64,000 nucleotides of DNA. Origin: Thermomicrobiales bacterium. GTDB taxonomy: Bacteria; Chloroflexota; Chloroflexia; Thermomicrobiales; UBA6265. The notes under the pieces are model-generated. The model did no database searches. It worked only from the letters and a program-made list of their open reading frames with translations, and was not told the origin of the DNA. Below, one piece after another: positions 8,555-18,143 of the stretch. Position 1 is the first letter of the stretch; each line of letters begins with the position of its first letter. The translations under genes were made by a program, and so were the position numbers. The stretch is from assembly GCA_019637585.1 (NCBI GenBank), contig JAHBVL010000009.1, positions 19,177-83,176 of the forward strand, in the 5' to 3' direction.

Positions 8555-10738
8555 TCAGTGAACGATAGCCGCGATCTCGATTCGCAGCCGGATGGTGAAC
8601 GATGCCGGCGCCCGAACGGGCAGGGTCAGCGTCCCCTCTTCGTTCGTTCGCGTTGTGTACTGCTCGTCGATGCCGCCGCTCATCCTCACCCGATAGCACT
8701 GCTCCGCGACGAGGTGTTCGATGGTCAGATAGCTGTAGGCAACGGCTCTGAGCTCCACCGCGATGTCGCCGTTGTCGTGCGCTTGCACGGCGTCCAGAAT
8801 GGTCAATTCTCTGCTGTTCGATTGTGAGATCAGGGGACAGCTGCTGGCGTCGCTCGACGGGCGCAGAGCGACGACCGCACCGGCTGGCAACGAGGGCAGG
8901 GTGAAGGTCGACTCGTCGACGATGTGAATGCAGGAGAAACCCTCTCCGTCGACTCGTCCCACGGGACCGGGCAAGGTCGCCATGAGCCCGGTGATGGCGT
9001 CCTCGCCGGTGTTGCCGGCAAGGATCGATGTGCCGTCCGCTCCCACCCGGAATCGAGCGGCTTCGTACGCATTCAACGTCTCATAGACTGCCTGTTTGGT
9101 GGCCACGCCGTAGCCATGCCGGTCGGCCGACAGGGCGAGGTACTGGACGTGCGGCAGTGAGCCGCGAGGCCTCTCCTGGCTCGCCTTTATGGCGTCCTGC
9201 GGATGATATTGAACGGTGAAGACCCCATTCGGCAGTGTGGTCTTCCGGAAGAGATCGTCGATGCGGTCGAAATCGCATTCACTCTCTTTGGTCGAGTCCC
9301 AGCCTCGCAGAGTCCGGTGCTGGGTCGTCGTCGTGACCACTGGATGAAATGGGAACCACCATCCTGGCACCGCGCCGCTGGTCCAGTTTTCGGCTCGATA
9401 GCGGGTGGAATAGGTGACCGGCTGCCCGAGCCAGCTCGCCCCGGTGTCCGTTTCGCCATATTCGATCACTTGTAGCACGCTGAATGTGCAGAGCCCCAGC
9501 AAAGCTGGGAAGTGGTCGTAGAGATAGTCCATGGCATCGAGCGTTTCTGGATGGCGGTGGAATCCGTAGTGGCGGCCCGCCGTGAGCGATTCGATGCCGA
9601 GGCGCTGATCCCCCTCACGGAAATGCTCGTACATCTCCCGCCCGGCAACGTAGATCGGCGGCTGGCCGGTGAATCCGTCGTTGTGCAGTCCGACTTCGAT
9701 CAGATTCGACTGCCGGCAGGCCGCGATCCAGGTCTGGCTCGCCGATTCGGTCGTGTGTTCCGGTGAGACGACCGGATCGAGCACAACATAGGTCGCCGGG
9801 ACATGGTTCGCGAGCTGCCAATCGAGCATGGAGAGATCGACGGCATCGCCCGGACTGACATCGGTGTCGTGCCGAAAGACCACCATGCCCCGGTAGGTTC
9901 CGAAACTCCTGAGCTGGTGGGAGAAGAGTCGCCCGGCAGTCCCTTCGTCGAGCGCCCAGCGGACTGCCGCGCCTACCTCGTCGAGCAAATGGGAGGGATC
10001 GACCCGGTCACGCAGCGTGTCGACGTTCATCTGTGCCTGAATGCCGCCGCCGATGAACTCGAACACCGGGTTGGCGAACAAGAGGGTGCGGTCGGTCAGA
10101 ACGATGCCGTCTCCAAGCTGGGTATCCCCGCGCTCGTGTCCGTCCGCCGATTCGCCAGTCTGCCAGAGACGGCCGAGAACGCGAGAGGATGCCGCCGCCG
10201 TTCCCCGCAGGACAGGATGCCCGTGGTAACCGGATACGAGAATCTGATCGCTCCACCGGCGCACAGACGAGTCGGCGACATCAGTGGCAACCGTCCATCC
10301 GGTGTGCCCGCTGGGGACGATCGTCTCGCAGTCCGCCATGCCGATCAGGGCAGGGGGGAGATTCGTCGGTCCAGAGATGACGAGAAATCGATCTGTGCCC
10401 GGTTCACTCAGCCAGGACGTGATGTGTTGTATCGCCTCCTCGTTCACCGACCCGCAGCTGGAGAGAAAGAGCGTCTGGTACTCGGGCAGACATCCCTCAC
10501 AGATGTCGCGCTCGCTGATGACATCATGTTTGATGTTGCAGCGATTGAGAAAGGTCGATGTCCCGGCCGGCGCCAGATAGGCGTACCAGCTCTTCAGCCA
10601 TTCATGTGCTTCTCCGCTCGCGCCCTGAAAGGTATAGATCGCTCCGGTCTTCCTCGCTTCCTCGCGATTCGCGGCCAGTGTCGACTCGCTGAAGAGCACG
10701 GCAACGTTCTGCCGTAGGGAATGGGCCGGGCTTGCCAT
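8555..10738 (-). CDS. Large protein with NodB-like (polysaccharide deacetylase) central domain
   Basis: A 727-residue protein. Residues 1-270 look like an alpha/beta GATase- or ThuA-like domain (VAVLFSESTLA at the N-terminus, GYHGHPVLRGTAAASSR near 169). Residues 280-560 contain MVVFRHDTDVSPGDAVDL (the NodB RHDxD metal motif, about 287-292), GLHNDG at about 349 and YGFHRHPETLDAMDY near 390, which suit a metal-dependent deacetylase fold. The C-terminus is a probable beta-sandwich. No signal peptide is seen. ATG at 10738 follows CCAGGAGCAGGAAACCCT. It is divergent from the dipeptide ABC transporter operon. The substrate is unknown; the domain call comes from motifs only. Confidence 0.7.
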   Translation of the reverse strand: MASPAHSLRQNVAVLFSESTLAANREEARKTGAIYTFQGASGEAHEWLKSWYAYLAPAGTSTFLNRCNIKHDVISERDICEGCLPEYQTLFLSSCGSVNEEAIQHITSWLSEPGTDRFLVISGPTNLPPALIGMADCETIVPSGHTGWTVATDVADSSVRRWSDQILVSGYHGHPVLRGTAAASSRVLGRLWQTGESADGHERGDTQLGDGIVLTDRTLLFANPVFEFIGGGIQAQMNVDTLRDRVDPSHLLDEVGAAVRWALDEGTAGRLFSHQLRSFGTYRGMVVFRHDTDVSPGDAVDLSMLDWQLANHVPATYVVLDPVVSPEHTTESASQTWIAACRQSNLIEVGLHNDGFTGQPPIYVAGREMYEHFREGDQRLGIESLTAGRHYGFHRHPETLDAMDYLYDHFPALLGLCTFSVLQVIEYGETDTGASWLGQPVTYSTRYRAENWTSGAVPGWWFPFHPVVTTTTQHRTLRGWDSTKESECDFDRIDDLFRKTTLPNGVFTVQYHPQDAIKASQERPRGSLPHVQYLALSADRHGYGVATKQAVYETLNAYEAARFRVGADGTSILAGNTGEDAITGLMATLPGPVGRVDGEGFSCIHIVDESTFTLPSLPAGAVVALRPSSDASSCPLISQSNSRELTILDAVQAHDNGDIAVELRAVAYSYLTIEHLVAEQCYRVRMSGGIDEQYTTRTNEEGTLTLPVRAPASFTIRLRIEIAAIVH

Positions 10739-10791
10739 AGGGTTTCCTGCTCCTGGGGTCAGTGTTTGACAGCCACGTCGATCACCGGGGT

Positions 10792-10820
10792 TTGACGAAA
10801 GTCCTGCGATCGAATATTGT
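10792..10820 (+). promoter_or_regulatory. Sigma70-type promoter for ABC transporter operon
   Basis: TTGACG at 10792-10797, a 17-base spacer and TATTGT at 10815-10820, about 100 bases before the GTG start of the substrate-binding protein. An AT-rich segment (AATATT-gtatca-AATATT) overlaps the -10 region and may be an operator. Confidence 0.55.
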
Positions 10821-10920
10821 ATCAAATATTTGTAATAACCCGATCGATTGGAGAAGAGTTTTCCTGGGTCGTGAGTGGTATCTGTGGAGTTCCGCTGAAC
10901 AGCGGGAGAGGAGCAGTATC

Positions 10921-12603
10921 GTGGGAAACCGACTGGACGCTTCGGAGCGGGATTTCGATCGGAGGCAACTGCTCAAGGGCGGCATCGCACTTTCCGCGGG
11001 TGGCCTCATCGCGGCTGCAGCGGTACAGAGCGATGCGCTGGCTGCTCCCTCGTCGGGCCGGGCTGCGGCGCTCGGCTCCCTTCAGGATGAGGAGCCACAG
11101 CAAGGAGGCGAGTTGATCATCGGCTACACCGGCGATGATCCCGATAGCCTCGATCCCCAGATCAGCGCCTGGAACGGCACCTCCTCACTGGCGAACAACA
11201 TCTTCGATTCGCTCATCCTGGCCGACGCCGAAACCAACTCCTACCATCCCGCCCTGGCGGAAAGCTGGGAGATCAACGAAGACGCCACGCAGTTCACCTT
11301 CCAGATCCGGCAGGGGGTCACATTCTCCGACGGAACACCGCTCAATGCGGAAGCAGTGAAGTTCTCGTTCGACAGGATTGCCGATCCGGCCACGGCGTCC
11401 AAGCTGGCCGCATCGTTGCTCGGACCGTACACCGGATCCGAAGTGCTCGATGAGTACACCGTTCAGGCGAATTTCTCGGAGCCGAATGCCGCCCTTCTCG
11501 ACTCGCTCAGCCGGGCCAATCTCGGTATCGTCTCTCCATCGGCGGTCCAGGAAATGGGTCCTGATTTCGAGCGCAATCCGGTGGGATCCGGCTACTTCAT
11601 CTTCGAGGAGTGGGTGGCCAATCAGCACATCAAGCTGGTCAGAAACCCGGACTACGCCTGGGCATCCTCGATGTTCACCCATGACGGTCCCGCTCATCTG
11701 GATGGTCTCCTCTACCAGGCGGTTCCCGACCTGACGGCGGCACTGGCCGCACTCGACCAGGAAGAGATTCATGTGCTCGGCGTGGCGGACTATCGCCAGC
11801 TGAAGACACTGCAGGAATCCGAGCGGTACAACATCCTCACCTACGACTATCGCGGATTCCCGTCCAGTTACCTGATGAACACGGAGAAAGCTCCAACCAA
11901 CGACATCGCGGTGCGACAGGCAATCCTGCACGCGATCAATCCGGACGTGGTGGTTCAGATCTCCTTCGCGGGAGTGCCTGGAGCCGCCAGTGCGCCGTTG
12001 ACCAGCAAGAGTCTCGGTTTCGATCCCGGGGTCGCGGAGATGTACCCGTACGACCCGGACAAAGCCCGGCAAATTCTCGACGACGCTGGCTGGCTCGTCG
12101 GGGATGGTGGTGTCCGGGAGAAGGATGGCGAGCGGCTCTCAGTGATCTTTATCGGATCGGCTGGCTGGGAGCCCTACGCCATTCCGGTGCAGCCGCTCTT
12201 GTCGGAAGTCGGCATCGAAATGGAGATTCGCATTCTGACCTCCGCTGCCCGAGCAGCTGCGAACATCGCCGGCGAGCACAATCTGGCGGGATTGGGGTTC
12301 TCCAGCAGCGATCCGTCGGTGCTGACCAATCTCTTCCATTCGAAGAACATCGAGAATGGTTTCGCCTGGAGCCGGTTCAACGACCCGACGCTCGACGACT
12401 TGCTGGTTGCCGCGCAGGGAGAGCCCGATATCGACGCGCGAGTCGAGCTCTATCGCCAGATTCAGACGATCATCATGGAGAACGCGCTCTGCGTGCCGCT
12501 GGTCGAAGGGCTTTCGGCGACGGTGATGCAGCCCAACGTGCAGGGGGTGACACTGGACACCCGTGGCTTCCCGTACTTTTTCGACGCCTGGATGAAGAGC
12601 TAG
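10921..12603 (+). CDS. Dipeptide/oligopeptide-type ABC transporter substrate-binding protein
   Basis: About 560 residues of the SBP_bac_5 family. A twin-arginine signal DFDRRQLLKGGIALSAGG (Arg-Arg at 15-16) precedes an Ala-rich hydrophobic core ending near SDALAAP, so export is by Tat. Family features are SLDPQISAWNGTSSLANNIF, LAESWEINEDATQFTFQIR and FSDGTPLNAEAVKFSFDR. GTG at 10921 follows GGGAGAGGAG; the frame is open upstream to 10762, but that region lacks a ribosome site and contains the promoter. The two permeases follow at once. The ligand is unknown (peptide, opine or glycoside are all possible for this family). Confidence 0.9.
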   Translation: MGNRLDASERDFDRRQLLKGGIALSAGGLIAAAAVQSDALAAPSSGRAAALGSLQDEEPQQGGELIIGYTGDDPDSLDPQISAWNGTSSLANNIFDSLILADAETNSYHPALAESWEINEDATQFTFQIRQGVTFSDGTPLNAEAVKFSFDRIADPATASKLAASLLGPYTGSEVLDEYTVQANFSEPNAALLDSLSRANLGIVSPSAVQEMGPDFERNPVGSGYFIFEEWVANQHIKLVRNPDYAWASSMFTHDGPAHLDGLLYQAVPDLTAALAALDQEEIHVLGVADYRQLKTLQESERYNILTYDYRGFPSSYLMNTEKAPTNDIAVRQAILHAINPDVVVQISFAGVPGAASAPLTSKSLGFDPGVAEMYPYDPDKARQILDDAGWLVGDGGVREKDGERLSVIFIGSAGWEPYAIPVQPLLSEVGIEMEIRILTSAARAAANIAGEHNLAGLGFSSSDPSVLTNLFHSKNIENGFAWSRFNDPTLDDLLVAAQGEPDIDARVELYRQIQTIIMENALCVPLVEGLSATVMQPNVQGVTLDTRGFPYFFDAWMKS

Positions 12604-12610
12604 GCGGGCA

Positions 12611-13534
12611 ATGGGCGCATATCTCGCCCGGAGACTTCTGCGGACGGTTTTCGTCCTCGTCGGCGTCTCCGTGCTGGTCTTTTCGATGACCTATCTCGTC
12701 CCCGGTGATCCTGTTCTGGCCATGCTCGGCGAACAGGTGACCTCCGGGGAGTCGATCGAGAACGTGCGCCGCGATCTGGGTCTGGACCGGTCCCCCCTGG
12801 AGCAATATGTCAGGTTCCTGGGGGACGCGGTTCAGGGCGATCTGGGACGCTCCTGGAGATCGAAGCAGCCGGTGACGGAGATCATCATGGAGCAGCTGCC
12901 GGCGACGTTGCAGCTGACCATGGCCGGTCTCGGCTTCGCCGTGGTGTTTGGCGTCACCATCGGCATGATCGCCGGTGTCCACCGCAACTCCTGGGTCGAC
13001 CAGCTGAGCATGTTCATCGCGCTCATCGGTGTGTCGATGCCCGCTTTCTGGCTCGGCCTGCTGCTGATTCTCGTCTTCTCGGTCCATCTGGGATGGGTGC
13101 CGATCGTCGGATATGGCGGTCTGAACCGGTTGATTCTGCCGGCGCTCACTCTCGGACTGCAGGCGTCGGCCATCATCGCCCGCATCGTGCGGGCCAGCAT
13201 CCTCGAAGAGCTGCGCCGGGACTATGTGACCACGGCGCGGGCCAAGGGGTTGTCCGAATCCCGTGTGTTGACCTTTCACGCCCTGCGCAATGCGCTGATC
13301 CCGGTCGTCACCGTGGTCGGGTTGCAGTTCGGCAGTCTGCTCGGCGGCGCCGTGGTGATCGAAACGGTCTTTGCCCGGCAGGGGATTGGGAGGGTCGCGG
13401 TGACCGCGATCACCGGCAGGGACTTCCCCCTCATCCAGGGAATCGTGCTCTTCGCCGCCGTTGTCTACGTTCTCGTGAATCTGGGAGTTGACATCATCTA
13501 CGCGCGTCTCAACCCCCAGATCTCGGTTTACTGA
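12611..13534 (+). CDS. ABC transporter permease, DppB type
   Basis: A 307-residue integral membrane permease starting MGAYLARRLLRTVFVLVGVS, the standard DppB/OppB N-terminus with its first membrane helix. The DPVLAMLGEQ loop follows, then LGRSWRSKQPVTEIIMEQLPATLQL, and the EAA-like loop DYVTTARAKGLSESRVLTFH with the conserved ARAKGL, which contacts the ATPase. The C-terminus VDIIYARLNPQISVY is typical. It is 7 bases after the binding protein gene. No ATP-binding subunit is encoded in the window, so the ATPase must be supplied from elsewhere. Confidence 0.93.
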   Translation: MGAYLARRLLRTVFVLVGVSVLVFSMTYLVPGDPVLAMLGEQVTSGESIENVRRDLGLDRSPLEQYVRFLGDAVQGDLGRSWRSKQPVTEIIMEQLPATLQLTMAGLGFAVVFGVTIGMIAGVHRNSWVDQLSMFIALIGVSMPAFWLGLLLILVFSVHLGWVPIVGYGGLNRLILPALTLGLQASAIIARIVRASILEELRRDYVTTARAKGLSESRVLTFHALRNALIPVVTVVGLQFGSLLGGAVVIETVFARQGIGRVAVTAITGRDFPLIQGIVLFAAVVYVLVNLGVDIIYARLNPQISVY

Positions 13535-13590
13535 GCAGGTCTGCCGTGGAGTCAGTTGCGTCGGTCATCGGACAGAGCAGGGGAGGCTCG

Positions 13591-14454
13591 ATGCGTCAGA
13601 TGACTGCCCCGCTCAGTCGTTTGACCTCCTTTTTTCGCGAGCTGGGCAAGCGACGGGGCGCGATGGTTGGCCTCGCGGTCTTTCTTATGCTCGTGGCCAT
13701 GGCGGTCCTGGCGCCGCGAGTCGCCCCATACAGCCCGAACGCGCAATCGATGGAGCGCATTCTGAGTGCACCGAACCGGGACAATCTCTTCGGGACCGAT
13801 CAGTATGGCCGCGACATCTTCAGCCGGGTGATCTGGGGAGCGCGATTGTCGCTGCGAGTTGGCTTTGTCTCTGTGGCGATTGCCGCCTGCGTGGGCACGC
13901 TGGTGGGTTTGCTCGCTGGATACTACGGTTCTCGGGTCGATGCGGTCATCATGGCGCTGACCGATATCCTGCTCGCGTTTCCGAGCATTCTGCTGGCGAT
14001 GGCCATTGTTGCGGTGCTCGGACCCAGTCTGGTCAACCTGATGATCGCCGTCGGGATCGGCGCGATTCCGACCTATGCCCGGGTGGTGCGAGCCTCGACG
14101 CTTTCCGCGAAAGAGCTGCAGTATGTCGAAGCGGCGCGTGCGATGGGGTGCAGCAATGCGCGGGTGATGATTCGCCATGTGCTGCCGAACGTCGTCGCTC
14201 CGGTTATCGTGCTGTCGACGCTGGGCGTCGCCGGCGCCATCCTGACGGCATCGGGTCTGAGTTTCATCGGACTGGGCGCGCAACCGCCGACACCCGAGTG
14301 GGGGGCCATGCTGGCCGAAGGCCGAACCTACATCCAGGACGGCTGGTGGATCACGACCTTCCCCGGTGTGGCGATCATGCTGGCGGTGCTGTCGGTCAAT
14401 ATGTTTGGTGATGGACTGCGGGATGCCCTGGATCCGCGCCTGCGGACCAGGTGA
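13591..14454 (+). CDS. ABC transporter permease, DppC type
   Basis: A 287-residue partner permease. GTDQYGRDIFSRVIWGARLS near residue 63 and the EAA loop QYVEAARAMGCSNARVMIRH are diagnostic of DppC, as is the C-terminal DGLRDALDPRLR. ATG at 13591 follows AGGGGAGGCTCG; a GTG at 13546 in frame is possible but weaker. It forms the second half of the membrane channel with the upstream permease. Confidence 0.93.
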   Translation: MRQMTAPLSRLTSFFRELGKRRGAMVGLAVFLMLVAMAVLAPRVAPYSPNAQSMERILSAPNRDNLFGTDQYGRDIFSRVIWGARLSLRVGFVSVAIAACVGTLVGLLAGYYGSRVDAVIMALTDILLAFPSILLAMAIVAVLGPSLVNLMIAVGIGAIPTYARVVRASTLSAKELQYVEAARAMGCSNARVMIRHVLPNVVAPVIVLSTLGVAGAILTASGLSFIGLGAQPPTPEWGAMLAEGRTYIQDGWWITTFPGVAIMLAVLSVNMFGDGLRDALDPRLRTR

Positions 14455-14504
14455 CCTGATACGGAACGTTCGCTGGGAAGCGTCAGAGTCGAAAGGGATC
14501 GTCG

Positions 14505-15803
14505 TTGATCGAGATAGAGGGCGCCGCCGGACAGACGGCAGAGATTCGGGTCATTCATTCCGGCAATCTGGTCGACGGATCAGGTGCGCCGCCGGTTCCC
14601 GATGCGGTGGTGATCATCGAGGGGCGACGAATCGCCTACGCCGGTCCGCGCGCTCAGGCGCCGGCATTTGACGATGTGCCCACCGAGTCTCGTCTCGATG
14701 CGGCCGGCGGAACGATTCTCCCCGGTCTCATCGACAGTCATGTCCATCTGACGTTCAACGCGCGCACGGAAGCCAATTCCCCGGCGGTGATCCGGCAAAT
14801 CGAGACTGATGATGAGTTCCAGATCGCCATCCGAGCGGTGCAGGGGGCGCAGGCCTGTCTCTCCGCTGGCGTCACGACGATTCGTGACTGTGGCGCCAAG
14901 GGATTGGTCACGTTGCGGTTGCGCGATCTGATCGAATCGGCATTCATCAACGGTCCGAGAATTCTCGCCTGCGGCATGCCGATCACCACGACCGCCGGTC
15001 ACTGCCACTGGCTGGGACTGCAGGCGGATACGGAAGAGGAAGTCATCCGCGCGGCAAGGTCGATGGCCAAAGAAGGAGCCGATTTCATCAAGGTCATGGC
15101 CACTGGTGGTGGCATGACCGACAACAGCAACATCTTCGAACCGCAATACACCGTCTCCCAACTCTCCTCGATCGTGCAGGAAGCGCACCGCCTTGGCCGC
15201 AGAGCGACGGCGCATTCTCACTCCGGCAAGGGACAGCGCGCCTGTCTCGAGGCCAGATTCGACATGATCGAACACTGCAACTGGCACTCCCCGGAGGGAT
15301 GGTCGTTCGATGAGTCGCTGATGAGCGACATCATCCAGGCGGGCATGTATGTCGGGATCACTCTTTCAGGTCCCCAGCAGACCGCCGCGAAGCGGGAGAC
15401 GTCGTTCGACGAGCTGGACGCCGCCCAACAGGATCGCTACCAATCGCTCCAGGAAATGCGGCACATGGGGGCGAAGATCGTGCTGCACAGTGACGCCATC
15501 GCGCCGATCACCTGCTACGAGGACTTCCCGTTCAGTCTGGTCGCCGCGGTTCGCTACGGCGGATACACCGTCGTCGATGCGATCCATGCGGTCACCGGGT
15601 TGGCGGCGGAAGCGATTGGCATCGAAGAGGAAACCGGCGTCCTCGCCGAAGGCAAAGCGGCCGATGTCCTCGTTCTCGATGGGGATGTGTTCGCCGATGT
15701 GCGGGCCATCGGCGCGCCGAAGTGGGTGCTCAGGAATGGGCGCGTGGTCGCGTCGCAGGGCTACGTCGCCGCGACGACATCCGGCGTCCCGCTGAACGCC
15801 TGA
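14505..15803 (+). CDS. Metal-dependent amidohydrolase (imidazolonepropionase/prolidase-like)
   Basis: A 432-residue amidohydrolase-superfamily enzyme. The metal-binding HxH is in LPGLIDSHVHLTFNART near residue 75. A candidate metal Lys is in GADFIKVMATGGGM, His in TAHSHSGKG and EHCNWH, and the catalytic Asp in KIVLHSDAIAPI. The C-terminal EETGVLAEGKAADVLVLDGD is typical of this family, whose members hydrolyse Xaa-Pro dipeptides or cyclic amides. TTG at 14505 follows GAAAGGGATCG. It closes the ABC transporter operon, so the imported solute is probably its substrate, by inference an amide or peptide. Confidence 0.85.
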   Translation: MIEIEGAAGQTAEIRVIHSGNLVDGSGAPPVPDAVVIIEGRRIAYAGPRAQAPAFDDVPTESRLDAAGGTILPGLIDSHVHLTFNARTEANSPAVIRQIETDDEFQIAIRAVQGAQACLSAGVTTIRDCGAKGLVTLRLRDLIESAFINGPRILACGMPITTTAGHCHWLGLQADTEEEVIRAARSMAKEGADFIKVMATGGGMTDNSNIFEPQYTVSQLSSIVQEAHRLGRRATAHSHSGKGQRACLEARFDMIEHCNWHSPEGWSFDESLMSDIIQAGMYVGITLSGPQQTAAKRETSFDELDAAQQDRYQSLQEMRHMGAKIVLHSDAIAPITCYEDFPFSLVAAVRYGGYTVVDAIHAVTGLAAEAIGIEEETGVLAEGKAADVLVLDGDVFADVRAIGAPKWVLRNGRVVASQGYVAATTSGVPLNA

Positions 15804-15846
15804 TGGTCCGAGCCGGGCGATGCCGCGCTGTTGACGATGCGTCGTC

Positions 15847-16872
15847 TCAGAAATGCGTGAACGCCCCGGTTGTGTGCGGAACCTGGTTGCCTGATTCATC
15901 GAACATGCGGAGCGAAGCACCGCTGGTGTCCGCTTCGACAACCCGGCCGATCACCGTGACCATTTGATGGAAGTCATTTGCCGGACCGCTGATCGCGTCG
16001 TATGCCTCCTGGGATGCAGTGAACACCAGTTCGTAGTCCTCGCCGCCGCTCAGCGCCATGGACAGCCAGTCGTGGGGAAAGAGAGCGCGGACAGAGGACG
16101 CGACCGGCAGATCGGCGATCTGGAGCTCCGCGGAAACCTGGCTCGCTGAGAGGATCTTGGGCAAGTCGCCGAGCAGGCCGTCGCTCAGGTCCATCGCAGC
16201 GCTCGCGCCCGACGCCAGCAGGAGTTCCCCCAGTTCGACGCGGGGTTGTGGTTCGAGGAGTGCGTCGATCAGAGCGGGTGCGGTCGCGGCATGGCGGCGA
16301 GGGTCATCATCGGGGAGTTGGAGCAGTTTCAATCCGGCCGCGGCAGCGCCGATCGTGCCACTGACGGCGATGAGATCGCCCACCTGGGCGCCCGACCGGC
16401 TGAGAAAGCGACCGTCGCGCGTTTCGCCGACGACTGTGACGCCAATCGAGAGGCACTCAGGCGAGCGGACGATGTCCCCGCCGGCAATCAACATGCCGCT
16501 CGCTTCAGCCAACCGGGCGGCGCCTCGATAGAAGGCCAGGATGTCGTCGACAGCAACCTCGGCCTGCAAACCGAGCGTGAATGTGGCCAGCGCGGGCCGG
16601 CCGCCCATCGCCGCGATGTCCGAGACATTCACGGCCAGCGACTTCCACCCGAGCGATTCCCAATCCTGCCAGTCGAGATCGAAGTGAATGCGTTCCACCA
16701 GGGCATCGGTGGTGACCAGCAACTGTTCACCGGGGGTGGGTTGCCAGACTGCGGTGTCGTCGCCGATTCCGACCCGCATCGATGGATGGGAGCGCACCTT
16801 GGAAGGAAGTGACTTGGTGATTCGGTCGATCAGCCCGAATTCGCCGACAGATCCGACAGTCTCGCGGGTCAC
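15847..16872 (-). CDS. thiL: Thiamine-monophosphate kinase
   Basis: A 341-residue ThiL, phosphorylating thiamine monophosphate to the diphosphate cofactor. The hallmark motifs occur in order: GIGDDTAVW near 33, TTDALVERIHFD, NVSDIAAMGGRPAL, AGGDIVRSP, AMDLSDGLLGDL and SGGEDYELVF. These aspartates bind Mg-ATP and substrate. It starts at GTG 16872, and this GTG overlaps the TGA stop of the upstream glycosyltransferase as GTGA, so translation is coupled. The frame stays open well upstream but there it is only antiparallel shadow of the glycosyltransferase. Confidence 0.93.
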   Translation of the reverse strand: MTRETVGSVGEFGLIDRITKSLPSKVRSHPSMRVGIGDDTAVWQPTPGEQLLVTTDALVERIHFDLDWQDWESLGWKSLAVNVSDIAAMGGRPALATFTLGLQAEVAVDDILAFYRGAARLAEASGMLIAGGDIVRSPECLSIGVTVVGETRDGRFLSRSGAQVGDLIAVSGTIGAAAAGLKLLQLPDDDPRRHAATAPALIDALLEPQPRVELGELLLASGASAAMDLSDGLLGDLPKILSASQVSAELQIADLPVASSVRALFPHDWLSMALSGGEDYELVFTASQEAYDAISGPANDFHQMVTVIGRVVEADTSGASLRMFDESGNQVPHTTGAFTHF

Positions 16873-17987
16873 GTCAATGCCTTTCGATAGGTCTGCACCG
16901 TTAGTTCGGCGGTGCGCTGCCAGGTGAACATGGCGGCCCGGAGTTGGCCTTCCTCCTGCAGACTGCGGCGCAGTCCAGGGCTGTGCAGGAGCCGGAGGAG
17001 CGCATTGGCCAGTGCCTCGTCCTCCGGTTCGGTCAACAGCGCGGCATGTCCAGCAACCTCCGGCAATGCGCCCCGATTGGCCGCCAGCGCCGGCGCGCCG
17101 CAGGCCATCGCTTCCACCAGCGTCAATCCAAACCCTTCGTCGATCGAGGGGATGACGAACGCGTCGCAGGAGGAGTACCAGAGCGGCAGGGCGTCCTGTG
17201 GGATGAATCCCGGCAACCTGATGCGGTCGCGATGCTGGCTGGCGGCGATCGCTTCCTTCAGTCTGCCAGACTTCCACCCCTCGGCTCCGGCCAGCACCAG
17301 ATCGTGCGGGATCTCCGGAGCGATCGCATCGAATGCCCGAATCAGTGCATCCAGATTCTTGCGCGGTTCCAGATTGCCGACTGCCAGAATGAAGGGAGGT
17401 CTGAGCCCCTGTTCTGTCCGGAAGCGGTCGATCTCGGCATCGCTGGAACGTCTGAAAACAGGATCGACCCCCAGAGGGGTGACATCGATGAGATCGGGAT
17501 CGACATCCAGCAGCTCCACCGTCTCTCGCTTCGTATGCTCGGACACGGCGATGATCCGTGCCGCCTGCCCCACAGCCTGACGCACCTGTTCGGTGAGGTA
17601 CCGGCTGCGGCGTCTGGTGGTCTGTTCCGGCCAGCGCAAAAAAGCGAGATCGTGGATCGTGACGACCGTGGGAACGCGGGCCAGCTTCGGCAAAACAAAC
17701 GCAGGTCCGTGATAGAGATCGATCCGGTCTTTGCGCAGTTGAACCGGCAACACGGTCTGTTCCCAGGCAGTGCGCACCGCAGGATTTTCCAGGGCGATGA
17801 ACGGCCGGTAGTGTGTGACCGACCGATGACTGCCGCTGTGTCCCTGAAGAGAGGAGTAGACGACCAGCTCGTCCGGGTCGAGGGCGGCCGGCAGATGGGC
17901 AACGAGATGCGCCGAGTAGTGATGAACACCCGACTGCCGCACGCCGGCTTTCGCAGACATCGTCAGTGCGCCGAAGCCAACCTTCAT
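16869..17987 (-). CDS. GT4-family glycosyltransferase
   Basis: A 372-residue GT-B glycosyltransferase. The N-terminus MKVGFGALTMSAKAGVRQSG carries the acceptor-domain loop. The C-terminal nucleotide-sugar motif is PSIDEGFGLTLVEAMACGAP, the E-x7-E signature of family GT4 (mannosyl- or glucosyltransferases). PPFILAVGNLEPRKNLDALI is the interdomain strand typical of the family. It probably builds a polysaccharide or glycolipid at the membrane. The TGA stop is shared with the thiL start. It is divergent from the helicase gene. Confidence 0.9.
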   Translation of the reverse strand: MKVGFGALTMSAKAGVRQSGVHHYSAHLVAHLPAALDPDELVVYSSLQGHSGSHRSVTHYRPFIALENPAVRTAWEQTVLPVQLRKDRIDLYHGPAFVLPKLARVPTVVTIHDLAFLRWPEQTTRRRSRYLTEQVRQAVGQAARIIAVSEHTKRETVELLDVDPDLIDVTPLGVDPVFRRSSDAEIDRFRTEQGLRPPFILAVGNLEPRKNLDALIRAFDAIAPEIPHDLVLAGAEGWKSGRLKEAIAASQHRDRIRLPGFIPQDALPLWYSSCDAFVIPSIDEGFGLTLVEAMACGAPALAANRGALPEVAGHAALLTEPEDEALANALLRLLHSPGLRRSLQEEGQLRAAMFTWQRTAELTVQTYRKALT

Positions 17988-18143
17988 GCCGCGTTTCCCC
18001 GGTGGGAAGTGAAAGCGCCATAAATGGCGAGGCTACGCATGGTGTTCATATTGCATGAGAATCGGGATGCCGCGCAGCGCATGGTATTCTCGCCCTCTGG
18101 ACGGAATACTCCGTGAGACGCCGGCGCACACGCCGCATTCTGA

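Noticed and set aside
16873..18021. N-terminal extension of thiL across the glycosyltransferase gene
   Set aside because: It has no homology and overlaps the GT4 gene in another frame. The GTGA junction at 16869-16872 fixes the true start.
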